Positions 20,861 to 33,400 of a stretch of 64,000 nucleotides of DNA are shown one piece after another. How positions within the stretch are numbered: the stretch's first letter is position 1; each line of letters starts with the position of its first letter. Under the pieces are notes generated by a model. That model did not search any database. It was not told the DNA's origin and saw nothing but the letters and a program-made list of their open reading frames with translations. This DNA comes from Siphonodentalium dalli (lineage: Eukaryota > Mollusca > Scaphopoda > Gadilida > Siphonodentaliidae), in NCBI GenBank assembly GCA_032622095.1, contig CP136064.1, forward strand, positions 139,271,954-139,335,953, read 5' to 3'. Both the position numbers and the translations under genes were made by a program.

Positions 20861-23525
20861 GTTTATGATGAATATAGAGCATATTAGGCTTGAGCACTGA
20901 TACGCAAGGGGGTGCAAATGGAATTATGCAAAACTTGTGTTTTTGTCTGATTCAAGGGGGGGGGGGGTGCAATTATAATTTCCGAATGTGGACACCCCCC
21001 AACGGAGACCCTCTAGCCACGCCACGTCCCTGTCACCGGTGCACCGGTGTATCGTGAATCAGGTTACACACAACTAATTATTTTCCATAGGCGACAGTGT
21101 TAACTAAAAGTCCCGCAGGCCATGGGTTTGACCTATTTGAACTTCAAGTGGTCAATTTTCCCTTAGAACGTCATCCTCTGCACCAGTATGTGACAACAAA
21201 CGCGCCCTTTTCGGTATTTTTTTCAAACGATAATCTTGCATTTCCACAACTACCCCATTTACTGCACAACAATCAGCAGCATAAAAATACCCAGACCCCT
21301 TCCGTAACTTCTGGACACCACCAGACTCTTCCTGGACATCTAAACATACACGATCGCCATATTTACGTAGGTTATGATTTTCTGTTCCCGATTAGGGATA
21401 TTTCCCTCAATGATAATCAACCAATCAGCAGCCAGAATTTTTTTTAATGCTGACTCGAGTTGTTTGTAACCATCAGAGTTCTACGATACACGCACCGGTT
21501 CCATAGCCAAAAAATCTCGAATCGCGATACACAATTTTGTTTATCTATTATCCATTATTCGTTCTTTAAAATTGCTATATTCACGCCGGAGAATAAGAAT
21601 TAAATACAACGGCACGCAAAGAAGCATGATCAAGTCGTTCTAATTCAAAGCGCCTGTTAAATAGGTCAGCCACCTGTTCGTCGGTCATGCGCGTGGGCGT
21701 TGTCATTTTTGTGTAAAGATTGATATACCATTGTCACCGTTGGCACACAGAAGAGTTTGTTCATAGAAATGACGTCGCCAAAAGGCTCAAAATGTACGTC
21801 GTGCTAACCATTTGTCATTCTTCGGACTTGAACTGCATATTAGAGAATTAAATCACTCCCATTAACAGTCACCGATACCCAATTGACATAAACGTGTCTC
21901 ATCGCAAGACTCGTAGTAAACCGCGTCAATACAGACAGCGTTCCGAACTTCCGACGTGGTATTTTTGGATTACTCCCCTGGACTGTATGTAAACGTGGTA
22001 TGTGTTTGTACTTGAAAGTCGTGTAATCCCATATGACCTTGGCCTTAAATAAAACATTCCAATGAACTGAAGTAGCTGGTATTGAAGGATTAATCAAATG
22101 AATGAACAATTAAATAATGACTATGATTGAATATATGTTTTTTTTTCAACCAATTCATGAATTCCATATGAAGGGCTGCATCCAGAAATACTAGGGTGTC
22201 TTATCTAGATACCTATTGTATAGCGACCCGCATATCGCGATACGTATCGTATCGCGACACTGGGCGTACCTCCCATCCCCTAATTAAAATAAACTTGCTC
22301 CTACTAATCTAATGGCAAAATACTATGAAAATGAAATGAGTGTAATTATATAATTACTAAATATTAATAAATTCATACCATATTTAAAGAGCTCCTTCTT
22401 CTGTTTAGGAGGTTCATCTGGAATAAGAAATAAGTGAAAGGATGTGATATATAAAGTTTCAAGTTAATGCGTGTCAATGCATTCTCCAGTAATATGCGCA
22501 GCATAAAACTTTCTGTGCCAGTGCATTCTATTATAAGCACCAAAATTATCAGCATTATTGAAGCAAGACAGAGTGGAGAATCTCATATACAAAATATGGT
22601 ACCAATCGCTCCATGCGCAATGTATGAGTACACATAATAATAGCGGTAATTTTTCTCAACAGCATCAGTTTGCCCTACCAACATCATAGCAATTCAGCAG
22701 CCCCAAACATAATAGGAAATAAAAAATGTTTGATTTATGGCAGCATGTGTAAATTTTAACTTTAATCAAACCCACATTCAAACTAAAAAATTTGTATTTT
22801 GGGCTGAGAAACAAAAAATTTGGTTCCTAAGGGCACTACTTGTCAATGACAATTTAGTATAGAAACGATTATATTTTACTCATATCTCCTAACATGAGGA
22901 GCTACTAACATGACTCATCATCAGATTCGATCGACTCAGATTCAGACTCGCTCGACTCGGCCACGTATCGGGGATTTCTCTGTCAAAGCAAAACATCAAC
23001 ATGATATTATCATTAAAAGGCAACCGACTAATGGGACATTGCATAATGTCACTAACGAGACACAAATTCAATCAAGCACAAATGAGTTTTAACCATAACT
23101 ATATAGAAAACCACTTATAATTATATATATAATTTCTCTTTCATTATTTTATAATAAAAGATGCCAAACAATAATTTATCTCCAAATAGTTACCAAATAA
23201 CATGGCAGTGGTGATAAATGGCTTCACTGTTGTATAGATGGCTAGCAGCCTACTGCATATAAAGGCAAACTAATATCCTAATATGTTGAAAGTAATGTCC
23301 CAGGCGTAATTATAAGCAATCAACACATTTTTGTGTTGCATTTATGGGCTTATAAAATTGTAAGTGGCTGAACAACATGCTTGGTATAAATTAACTTCTA
23401 AATCATAGAATGGATGATGGTGAATAGAATGACCAAACTGTGAACCTATAACATGGGATAAATAGCAAACTATGTCCAAAAAAAAGTCTCCAAATGTCAA
23501 ACACCTAACAGAATATGTTATTAGT
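20861..23525. other. no supported gene; poly(G) at 20956, fragment of the 27288 MITE near 22515
   Basis: A run of 12 G (20956-20967) is followed by a stretch ending GGACACCCCCC. CGATACG/TATCGCGA-rich motifs occur at 22225-22260. TGTGCCAGTGCATTCTATTA near 22515 matches the TIR of the element at 27288. On the minus strand near 22895-22962 a short frame after TTTGACAG reads RNPRYVAESSESESESIESD and then stops; it might be an acidic terminal exon but stands alone. Frames at 21097-21447 and 21840-22109 show no domain. Confidence 0.35.
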
Positions 23526-23529
23526 CGGT

Positions 23530-23790
23530 TGTTTCCATATTGGCGGACTTTTTTTTTTACTTATTGGCCGTGTTTCCACTTATTTGCCAACTTTTTTTTA
23601 CTAGTTGGCCGCGTTTTCTACTTATTGGACAACTTTTTGTTAATTGTTATTTGCAGACTTTCATTTTTAGAAAATGTAGTCGCGCAGAGTCCTGCCCGCC
23701 GGGTTTTGGCCAGGCGCGCGGTTTCTATCAAGATAAATAAACAGCGGAAATACATTCATAAATGCCGCGTAAATTGAATAAAATAGAATA
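23530..23790 (+). repeat. ~36-40-bp minisatellite and copy of the CGCGCGG repeat
   Basis: 23530-23645: three diverged units of TTGGCCG(C)GTTTTC(T)ACTTATTGG(A)CAACTTTTT. 23655-23790: GGGTTTTGGCCAGGCGCGCGG, then GATAAATAAACAGCGGAAAT, the inverted partner of 8140-8245. Confidence 0.65.
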
Positions 23791-24295
23791 TAAACTCAAA
23801 ACCCAACTTTCGTTTTCTCTTTCCACTTTCCCTATCCACTTTCCCTTCACCAATATCAAATGAAATTTTCGCATTTTTTGCGCCATTCCTGCCTTGTTCA
23901 TATGTGTCTAAAATTTTGAAATAGAACATTAAATAGATATCATGTGTTTACTGCAGTGTTCCAAATATCAGCACCTTAATAGACTACTGTCAGGTATCTG
24001 GTCTACTCGTACAAAAAATAATTAGTAACTAGTAATTTATAATAAGAGCATTTCTAGGGAGTGGCAAAATATGCCCTTTAGTCATTTTGAGATGTACTAC
24101 CACAAAAACAATAACAATTTGAGATTACAAAGACTATCTGATACTCCCTGTTGGATTTTCCAAGGACATGTCACTACCAATTATATTAATAAAATAGAAA
24201 ATAAAAAGGATAACTGTTAACTTTGGAGATGAGAAAGTTGAATTGCATCTGTGAACCATGACGTAAACAACTATAAAATATATCTGGCCGGTACA

Positions 24296-24530
24296 GGGGG
24301 GGGGGGGGTTTCTGGGCACGTATGCAGTAGTACCCACCCACCACCCCATTCCGCGACCCATAGTATCTTATGTGCCGCATGCGCCCCTAGGTATGTAGTA
24401 CCCACCCACCACCCTATCCCGCCACCCATAATATATTATGCGCCGCAGGTACCCCTATGTATGTAGTACCCACCAACCACCCCACCCCGCCACTCATAAT
24501 ATCTTATGCGCCGCAGGCGCCCCTAGGTAT
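24296..24530 (+). repeat. 68-bp minisatellite behind a poly(G) run
   Basis: Thirteen G (24296-24308), then three units of period 68 starting at about 24327, 24395 and 24463: GTAGTACCCACCCACCACCC, then CGCCAC, TATCTTATGCGCCGCA and GGCGCCCCTAGGTAT. The copies differ by a few substitutions. Confidence 0.85.
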
Positions 24531-24868
24531 GTACAGATTTTGTTTGACTGTTTTTGCAATGGGTATGGCTTAAAACACATTAGAACCCTAATTTTGTGGC
24601 GACGTGGAGTATGTATTTATTATACAAACATTTGAACAATGTCTATGTTACCATGATCTGTCGCTTGGCAATGTGAACAATGGCCTTGATAGCGGTTGGC
24701 CGAATGTAAATATATGCATGCATGTATAAGCGTAATTGTGTAATCAACCGTTCATAATATATGTAAACTCAGCAAAGTAGACCTCTTGTATTTCCTATGA
24801 ACTGTGGTTTAGATTAAACTTGGGAGTCGTACTATTTTTCGATCAGTTTAATCTCAATATCTCTGAGG

Positions 24869-24974
24869 CCAGTTTTATACGTCGAGCCAGACATGGGTCG
24901 CGCCATCCTAATTAGTGTGAAAATGACAAAGTCCAAGATAGCGCGACTGGAGCACGACGTATAAAACCAACTGG
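24869..24974. mobile_element. 106-bp foldback element
   Basis: CCAGTTTTATACGTCG (24869-24884) is mirrored by CGACGTATAAAACCAACTGG (24955-24974). Inner parts also mirror: GGTCGCGCC against TAGCGCGAC. A related motif GACGCTGTTTTATACGACG follows at 24999 and recurs at 41681 in opposite orientation. Confidence 0.55.
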
Positions 24975-24989
24975 CACGTCAGAATTTCT

Positions 24990-25378
24990 GGGGCTCGACG
25001 CTGTTTTATACGACGCGCTAAACACGGGTCCCGCTAGGTAGGCAGTTGTTATCGGCCGGCTAAGGAAGGTTCGATTATTGACCTTGACATGACATGACCT
25101 TTCGTGACGGAAGTAAAATTTATATTTCGCGCATGCGCTATGTGCAATTTTTCGTACTTGCGTAAAATGAAGCAAACAAAGTTTTTCATCTTACTGAATT
25201 CAAACTTAATTGATTAGAACACGTATTTGAATTATCAGAGTTTACCGAAATTGAATGTGGTATTGAGTGGGAACGTTACATCCTTCCATATGAATTCAAC
25301 GACTATTGGCTGATGAACTGGTTAAAATTCGATTTGAATCGAAGTTCGAGTGACAGTGACGATGACCGTAAATCGTGA
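24990..25378 (+). other. GC-rich module with NRF-1-like site and short open frames (possible promoter/first exon)
   Basis: 24990-25085 matches 41508-41710 in inverted orientation: GCTCGACGCTGTTTTATACG, CGGCCGGCTAAGGAAGG. GCGCATGCGC (25129-25138) is an ideal NRF-1-type palindrome. An ATG follows at 25167, and an open stretch at 25218-25378 reads WERYILPYEFNDYWLMNWLK and ends SSSDSDDDRKS before a stop; an AG just before it could be an acceptor. The second copy also has an NRF-1-like site and an ATG soon after. Transcription is not shown, and the protein is unrecognised. Confidence 0.35.
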
Positions 25379-26435
25379 TATTGACATTCACATTGTTAAT
25401 GTTGTTGACATTTTTGATTGAATTTTGTTAGCGGCAACACTCGGGTCTCAACGAGAGAAATTGAGCAACCTTTTACATCAGCGAACATGCTCACACGAAG
25501 AAAACCACAGTGTTCACAAGTGATCTACTAATGTTTTCAAATGCAAGTGACTACTGGAACACAACAACAACAACAACAACACTCAAGACACAAGTCTCAA
25601 CACTGACAACAGTGTGTATAGCAACGCCAACAGAATGAAAATGTACCAACTACACTGTTGAATTTGACAATACTATTATAATTAAGATTTGGACTGCATT
25701 GGTCTTAAGTCAAGCTGGAGTACATATTCAATTGCAATGGAATTATGGGTGTACAAGTGCCAAAAGACTCAATAGTTTATTTACAGTTACTAGTACTACC
25801 ACTACTGCCTGATGAATAAATCCAGTGATTTTCAGTTCTATTTCATCATTGGAAAAGATGCAACACCGTTCACTCAGCTTCAACAAATACGAGTTCCACT
25901 GTTGAGAATGACCGTCACCATGGACTGTCAAAATGAAACATCAGACTGACCAAATTCTTCAATTGTTGAATAAATCATGTACTACATGTTATATGATATG
26001 ATGTAGTAGATATCCATATAAATGAATAATTTCTTCTTTGACTGCCACCCCATAAAATCAATCCAGCATAACCTTGGGGACCTACACGAAACATACATAT
26101 TACATATATAAATTCAAAAGAGAAAGTTTAAAGTTAAACATGTATATTGAGAGTCCCAACACACTAACCAGTAACCAGATATGTTTTTATACTATAATTA
26201 CTACAGCAAAAGTAAAACAATTTTGGGAAACAAATTTACAATTTCTTTTGTACTTTAATTTGAAGCATTTCACTGTTCAGGCTCTAACTTGAACCTGGTA
26301 ATTGTTTGCTTAAATCATGTAGCAAGGATTAATTAGACAAATAAATACACAATGGGTAGATATATTCGAACTATATATGCATCAGATAAAATGATTTAAG
26401 CGTTTCACCAGGTAAAGAATGAGTAATTTATTAGG
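25379..26435. other. no supported gene; short (AAC)n at 25561-25580
   Basis: AT-rich DNA. A (CAA)n tract of about 20 bp lies at 25561-25580. Frames at 25743-25931 (-) and 26074-26292 (+) show no domain. Confidence 0.35.
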
Positions 26436-26439
26436 GCCC

Positions 26440-27060
26440 CTTCAAGTCATTTCAGTTAATTATCACATGAGGTAAACATCACCCATTGCTTGACAATAAA
26501 CAAAGTTACCTCTATCTTATAAGGTGATAACAAATGCTCTTTATTGCTATAAATTATATTTGTGCGCTTTTAAGTCATCTGATGTTAATGGCACTTATCC
26601 CATGACACCCCACATGTCAAATTACCCACACATTATCTGAGCTGATAATAAATGCTCTTCATTGATCATATATGTTAAGATAATTTATTAGTTCCCCTTT
26701 AAGTCACCTGAGGTCAAAGCGCCTAGCCCATGGTCAGGTGACCCATGTGTACCAATTTTCATACATATCGTCAAAGCTGATAACGAACGCTCTTTATTGT
26801 CCATCACATATGATAATATAATTTTAAAGTTTGCCTTTAGGGCCAATGACACATATCCAATGGTACTCCTGGGTCAATTTATCCCTACATACCGTACCAA
26901 TTTCAAGTGACCAGGGTCCAACTAGTTTGGGTTTGTCATTAATTATTTAATTAATATTATTTATTGGTGCCCCTTTGAGTTGTCTGAGGTCAATGCCACT
27001 TATCCTATGACACTCAATTTGCCCATGTGTACCAATTTTCATCAACTCCTCTAGCCAAAA
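26440..27060 (+). repeat. decayed ~130-bp tandem repeats (GCTCTTTATTG family)
   Basis: Units with GATAA(C/T)(A/G)AA(T/C)GCTCTT at 26526, 26643 and 26780 and CTTTAAGTCA(C)CTGAGGTCAA between them. The family returns at 27900-28100 in the opposite orientation, and at 28290-28650 and 29340-29480 in the same orientation, so it once covered much of 26.4-29.5 kb. A poly(G) run (27103-27117) follows. Confidence 0.55.
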
Positions 27061-27287
27061 TATATATAAAATATTTGTGTATGTGAATGTTTTTTCCATG
27101 GTGGGGGGGGGGGGGGGTATACAGCGTTGGGAAAGATAACCAGGGGCAGATGTCGTGTACGTGTACACCTGTACCAGCCAATCTTGATACAGAGAATATC
27201 AGAAGGCATCTTTGTTGAAGACTTATAATCAGTTTTGTCCATATTTGCCAAGATAAATTATATTAACCCGTTTGCAGCATTAAAGAT

Positions 27288-27473
27288 CCTGTGCCAGTGC
27301 ATTCTCTTATATATGTGTCTCCCATATGGAGAATGCACTATTTTAAAAGGTTGAGGTAAATATTGTTAGGTCGAGGTATGCTCTCATATATGTGAGGATC
27401 CATATGGGAGACTCATATATAAGAGAATGCACACAGGATCTTTATATATGTAAGAGAATGCATTGGCACAGGG
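27288..27473. mobile_element. MITE with CCTGTGCCAGTGCATTCTC termini
   Basis: Left end CCTGTGCCAGTGCATTCTCT, then TATATATG and CTCCCATATGG. The right side mirrors it from CCATATGGGAG to AGAATGCATTGGCACAGG. The right arm carries the terminal motif twice (AGAATGCACACAGGATC, then AGAATGCATTGGCACAG), indicating a duplicated or recombined end. A fragment is present near 22515. No coding sequence. Confidence 0.65.
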
Positions 27474-28690
27474 TTTTTCACAAAATTTCAAGAAGCCCCA
27501 ATCATGGAAGCGTTAATTATAAATGACCATATTGGCTCAATATTGGGAATATAACAGCAAATTTAAATAGCAAAATTGTTATTTTGTACATACATGTATA
27601 TGTTTCACTGGTGTCCAAACTAGACTGAATTTTAAGGTAAATAATGTGAATGACTTGTTCATTTACAGTAAATAATACTTAATACTCCATTGGAATTAAC
27701 CCTTTTATAACTAAACAATGTGGTGAATTAGTGATAGGGTGGGGTTTATCCACTAGATACCACACCCCAATTTTTATAACAGTTGGGAATTTCATACCTG
27801 GTATATTTCAAACTAACTATAAGTCGAAAATTTTCTGATATTTATTTTTGCATTTATACTATAGGGACTAAATGTGTTTTTTTTCTTAGTAAAAAAAACC
27901 CATACATGTAGATGATCAATGAAGAGCGCTTGTTATTAGCTCAGAAGATATGTGGGATAATTTGTGCACACAGAGATAAATTGACATAGGGAGTGTCATG
28001 GGATAGTTGATATGGACCTCAGATGACTTAAAGAGGCACTAATAATTACAAATAAAGAGCGTTTATTGTCAACTTAAAGAAAGAAACTGTGGGAATGTGC
28101 CAAATTCTACATATTCTGGTAAAATATTTTAAAAGCAAGAGCAAAATTAAATAATTGAAATCCATATGCTCTACTTTTCTCATATTAACATTATATATAC
28201 TAGATTGAACAAACTGTTAAAAAATTACACACAAAAAATTGAAGAAAATTAATCTCCAGAAAAAGTTTTCTCGAACACTATCTTTTAATTGATAATGAAG
28301 TTAATAAACGCTCTTTAGTGCAAATTATTAGTGCATCTAATCTTATGTCAATGACACCTATACCATTAAACCATGGAGCTGATAACAACAATTCTCCATT
28401 GGTCATCTACATGTATGTTAGTATAATTTATTAGTCCCGCTTAAGTCATTTGAGGTCAAAGGCGCCTATTCCATTGTATTCCCCTGGTCAGGTGAACCAT
28501 ATGGTGTACCAATTTTCCTACATATCGTCTATACTGATGAGGAATCCTCTGTATTGCTCATATCTGATAATATAATTATTAAATCCCTCTTTGGTGTCAA
28601 TGGCACATAATAATCCATTTGTACAAACTGGGCCAATTTACCCCGGCATAAAATGTACAGCCTTCCACCATTTTGGGTTTTTGAATTTTT
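27474..28690. repeat. decayed tandem-repeat DNA, no gene
   Basis: 27900-28100 carries the GCTCTTTATTG family inverted (AATGAAGAGCGCTTGTTATT, AAAGAGCGTTTATTGTC). 28290-28650 carries it in forward orientation. The rest is AT-rich without signal. Confidence 0.4.
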
Positions 28691-28692
28691 TT

Positions 28693-29295
28693 AGCTCAAC
28701 TTTACTTTGTAAAATTTGAGCTATTGTCATGGCTTTGTCGTCCGTGTGTGGGTGCGTGCGTGTGTATGTGCGTGATACGTCAACAATTTCCTTTAGCACG
28801 GGCTACAGGTCGTACCTTTGGTCGGATCATTATGAAATTTGTCATGGCTGTTGTCATTAACATGTAGATGGGAACGAGTCATTTTGGGATCATTTGGCAA
28901 AAAACATGGCCGCCAGCGGCCATCTTGGATTTCAAAATCCAATCCATTAGCACAAGCTACAGGTGGTACAGTTCGTCTGATCATCATGAAATTTGGCACG
29001 GATGTTAATATTGACAAGTAGATGGGAACGAGTCATTTTGGGGTAGTTCGGCCAAAAAAGATGGCCACCAGCAGCCATCTTGGATTTTACTCTTTGTATG
29101 ACTAAATCCTTTGGCACGGGCTACAGGTTGTATCTTTGGTCCGATCATCGTGAAATTTGTCATGGATGTTAACAATGACATGTAAATGGGACCGAGTCTT
29201 TTTAGGGTCATTCGGCAAAAAAAAAACATGACTGCCAGCAGCCATCTTGGATTTTACTCTTTCCATAACTACATGTAGGCCTTTCAACTTTCCAC
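28693..29295 (-). repeat. pearl-like element, minus-strand copy with terminal hairpin
   Basis: Hairpin AGCTCAACTTTAC (28693-28705), TTT, GTAAAATTTGAGCT (28709-28722). Next comes a CCGTGTGTGGGTGCGTGCGT stretch, then about three ~160-bp monomers of the 1-5657 satellite in inverted orientation (CATTTTGGG(G)TCATTCGGC, GATGGCC(G/A)CCAGC, GACATGTAAATGGGA). This is a short copy whose hairpin end is intact. Confidence 0.75.
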
Positions 29296-29299
29296 ATTC

Positions 29300-30435
29300 C
29301 TAATAACTCCATTGACTGTAACACAAAAATTCTTCCATTGTCATTGTCATTGACACTTTCATTTAATTAAAATTTGATTATTAGTGCACCTTTAAGTCAC
29401 ATGAGGTCAACAACACCTATCCGATGGCACTCATCGGGTCAATTTACCACAGTGAATAAATGTTCAACTATTCAATTCCAGATGCCAATATATAATTATT
29501 TATTTAGTTAAATTAAATATTAGTGTCTGTTTAAAGATATCTGCGCCTTTCCCAGTGTCAACATGAATCCATTTAAAAAAATAATATTTCAGGGCTTTCT
29601 TGTGAGACATATTTTAAGGTCACAACCTGTTATTTCTTCAACAAATGCCAAACATTGATTTTGATAATAGACACAAATTTTCACTTTGGTCAAGGGCTTA
29701 GGTCCAATCTTGTCTGCTGAATCTTAAATACATGGAAATATCTAGTTCTGGGTTAAATAGCCTTGATAATAGTGCAAGGATGGATACCTTAAAGGTATAC
29801 ATTTTATTTCTGGTTATTGTTCGAATTTAAAAAAAATCATATTATTTTTCAGCATATAATGTATTTCCATGACAAATATTTAGCACAAATGGAATTATGG
29901 ATTTCTATGTACTTCATCCTTTTTCTCTGCACTATTCCTAATTTCTGGAACATTTATATGAATCTGTGATAGTGCTAAACCTATATAATATCCATGCACA
30001 AGTCAACTGTGTATGGCTTGACTGGAGGCCCAAGTGGCAGTTTTTTATCTATTGGTGTTGGGGAAACGATGGATGTCCTGTGCATAAATTTAATAATTAG
30101 GTGTCACTTGAGTAAATAGGTGGTTGTTATATTATATTATCTTATTGTTCTTTGTCTTGTGAATTGATTTTTGTTTAAACATATTTTATTGTAATATAAT
30201 ATTACACAAGGGATCGGGGCACAAGTTTTAACAACTTAAATCCGCTTCTCTCCCATATACATTTTAACATATACAAAGTAGATGACGAACATAACATATA
30301 TACAGGATGATGTATGGTGTGGTTGTGATTGCTGTCTGTCCTATCCTGCTTTTGAAATTTCATCTGAGGTAGTCAACATTTGTAACGCAAAGGAGGATCT
30401 CGCCTATATTTGTTAGCGGAGGGGGGGGGGGGGGC
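29300..30435. other. no gene; 3' flank of the LINE, poly(G) 30421-30434
   Basis: 29340-29480 holds a last decayed repeat unit. 30180-30435 probably includes the 3' untranslated part of the minus-strand LINE: fourteen G's on the plus strand (30421-30434) directly follow its stop codon. The precise retroelement end and any target duplication were not resolved. Confidence 0.4.
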
Positions 30436-33400
30436 CTAATTAAAACGTTTCGTTGATGAAATGTATGAATAAACAAAATGGAAAAGAATTTCATTGCGTC
30501 GATTCGATTCTGATGATATCCCTGTGAGTAAGGAGGAAATGTTAGATATTATAAATTGGTGGGCTGCAATCTTATTGAAGAGTTCGCATCTTTCGGTAGC
30601 ATACAGGGGGCACTCAAAGAAATAATGAAAGGCATCTTCGACTTCGTATCCACATGTGCATTTAGAGGTATCAGAGATAAAATTGTTGCACATATCTGAT
30701 TTTAATTCACTACAATAGTTGCGAATTCTGCAGTGTAAAATGCTTAGTTTTCTTGGACCATTAATAAAGAATTGGGGAGGTTTCGTGGGCGGGTCAATTA
30801 ATTTCAAATTCATCTTAAATTCAGGAAGAGTACTTACATTTGTAATAGGCTTTGGTAGTTTATTCCAGGATAACGTACTTTTAGGTAAATAAGAGTTTCT
30901 GAAATGTTCTGTATGCGAACGGTATGAATATAATTTGTCAGGTTCGCGCATATCATATCGATTACTGGCAACTTGTCTTGATCGGGGTGGCAACATGGGC
31001 GTGAGGTAATTGGGGACTTGGTTGTTTATTATTTTAAACATGGTGTGCAACTCGTGGAGTTCTCGTCGAATTTCAAGCCTTGACCATCCTACTTCGTCAA
31101 ACAAGCGATTTATATCTACGGAACGCGTTAATCCTGTTACTATTCTTGCAGCATCCTTGTGTATGTCATCGAACTTTTTTAATAAGTAATCTGTTGCTGT
31201 GCCCCACACTACATCGGCATAGTCTATAATTGGTAATATATATGCTGTGTATATTTTTTCAAGCGACTTTCGGTCTAGGTCGTACTTCAGTCTTCTTAAT
31301 TGTGAGAGACGAGATGTTGCTTTGTTTGCTATTGTATTTATATGAGTGTTCCAGTTCAGATTCGATTGTATTTCAAGTCCAAGATGTTTGTGTGAGTTTG
31401 TAAATAATACATTTTCTTGTTCGAGTTTTAAATTCGGGGTCACGTTGTTATTTGTAAGGGAAAAGGAAATTGCCCTAGTTTTCGTTGGGTTAAATTTAAC
31501 TAGCCATTTATTTGCCCAGTCTGCGACTCTTTCAAGGTCATCGTTCATGTTCTTGGTTAGGAAATCGATGTCATAATGGGTAGTCATAAGGCAAGTATCG
31601 TCCGCGTACATTCTTGTGGTTGCATTAATGTGATCAGGGAGGTCGTTTATGTAAACTAAAAATAGGAAAGGGCCAATAATTGAGCCTTGAGGGACACCCG
31701 CTGGGATAACTTCAAAATTTGAGAAGGAGTTGTTCACTAAGACCCTTTGTTTGCGATTGAACAGATAATCTTTTAGCCATTCTAAGAGATTTCCAGAGAC
31801 TCCATATTGTTCCAATTTATATAGCAGCCCCCCTGTGCCATACTCTCTCGAATGCCTTTGATATATCAAAAAATACTGCACTTGTATAGAGGCTGTTGTC
31901 GAGACTATGGCACATGTTGTGATATAGTTCTAATAACTGGTATGTTGTACTATGGCCAGGGAGGAAGCCAGACTGGTGATTATATAACAAATTATTTTCC
32001 GTGAAGTATGTCATAATATGTTGTATGACCACTTTTTCGAAGATTTTGCCTAATGTCGGAAGGAGAGATATTGGACGATAATTTGCGGAATCGGCTGGGT
32101 CGCCTTTTTTGAAGATAGGGATGACGTTTGCCTTTTTCCAGGTCATTGGAAACTTACCAAGATCCAATGATTTTTTATAAATTATTAATAGGGGGATTGC
32201 GATATTTTCGGCAGTACTATGCAACATTTTTGGGCTGATGCTATCGTGACCATACGCCTTATTTAAATTTAATGATTTTATAGCGCACACGATACTTTGA
32301 TATGTGATTGGGATTTCGGATAGTATGTTATTGGATCTACGAGGGAAATAAGGGAGATTTTTGGCATCGTCTTGTATAGTGGCATTAGAAATGAATCTTG
32401 CGTTGAGACACCTAGCTTTTTCATAATCATCGGTTGCATATGATTTCCCTTCCATTGATACGTTGCCATTGGGGCTATACATTTGTTAAGTAGATAATTC
32501 ATAATATGCCAGAAATCGCGGGGAGTGGGGGTTTCATTTATTTTCTCCTCAAGTTTAGTTTCGAATTGCGATTTTGCATACTTTTTCATGTTGTTAACTT
32601 TATTTCTAATATCCTTGTATTTTCTCCAAGTGTGCTCTGAATTTCGTTTGAGTGCTATTGATCTGAGTCTATCGCGACGTCGTATTTCTCTCCGTATGTC
32701 GGAATTAAACCAGAATTTGTCCTTTGTCCTTATCGTCACTGTCATTTTGGGGATTGATTGTTTCATTATTTTAATAAATCTCTCGGTCAATAAGCTTACT
32801 GCATCGTTTATGTCATTTACTGGTTGTAGCAATTCATGCCATTTGCTCTCATTTATTAAGATATTCGCTTTTTGAAAATCTGCATTTTTATAGTTCCAGA
32901 TAGTTCTTGTGAAAGAGGTCGCATGCAATTGATCAAATGAAATTGTCGCGTAAACAGCGTAATGATCAGACAATTCAAGATTTAGAACGTCAGCGTCCCG
33001 GACACTCAAGTTATTACTCACGATTATAGGATCGAGTAGGGTGCTGGTTCTAGTGGTAACTCTAGTTGGGGTTTTTATTACGTCCTTAAGTGTATAGAAA
33101 TCAATAATATTTTTGAGTTTGGAAGTGGGGCATAGTAGATTGGAGTTAAAATCTCCAAGTAGAATTATATTTTGGGAGACATCTAGTGCCTTAGATATGG
33201 ACAAATCTAGCAGATCCCAATAGTTCGATCGGCAATATTGATCTGATCGATACGATAAGCATAGCAAAATATGTTGTGATTTTGAGACAATGTCAAACCA
33301 TAGCATTGAAGAAGTATCGGTTTCTAAATCGTTTCTCCTTTTGAAGACCAGATGAGAGGAGACGTATACGCATAGTCCACCACCGTAGGAATCTCGATCA

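Noticed and set aside
32525-32875. 116-codon plus-strand frame inside the LINE
   Set aside because: Antisense to ORF2; hydrophobic composition arises from the complement of coding sequence.
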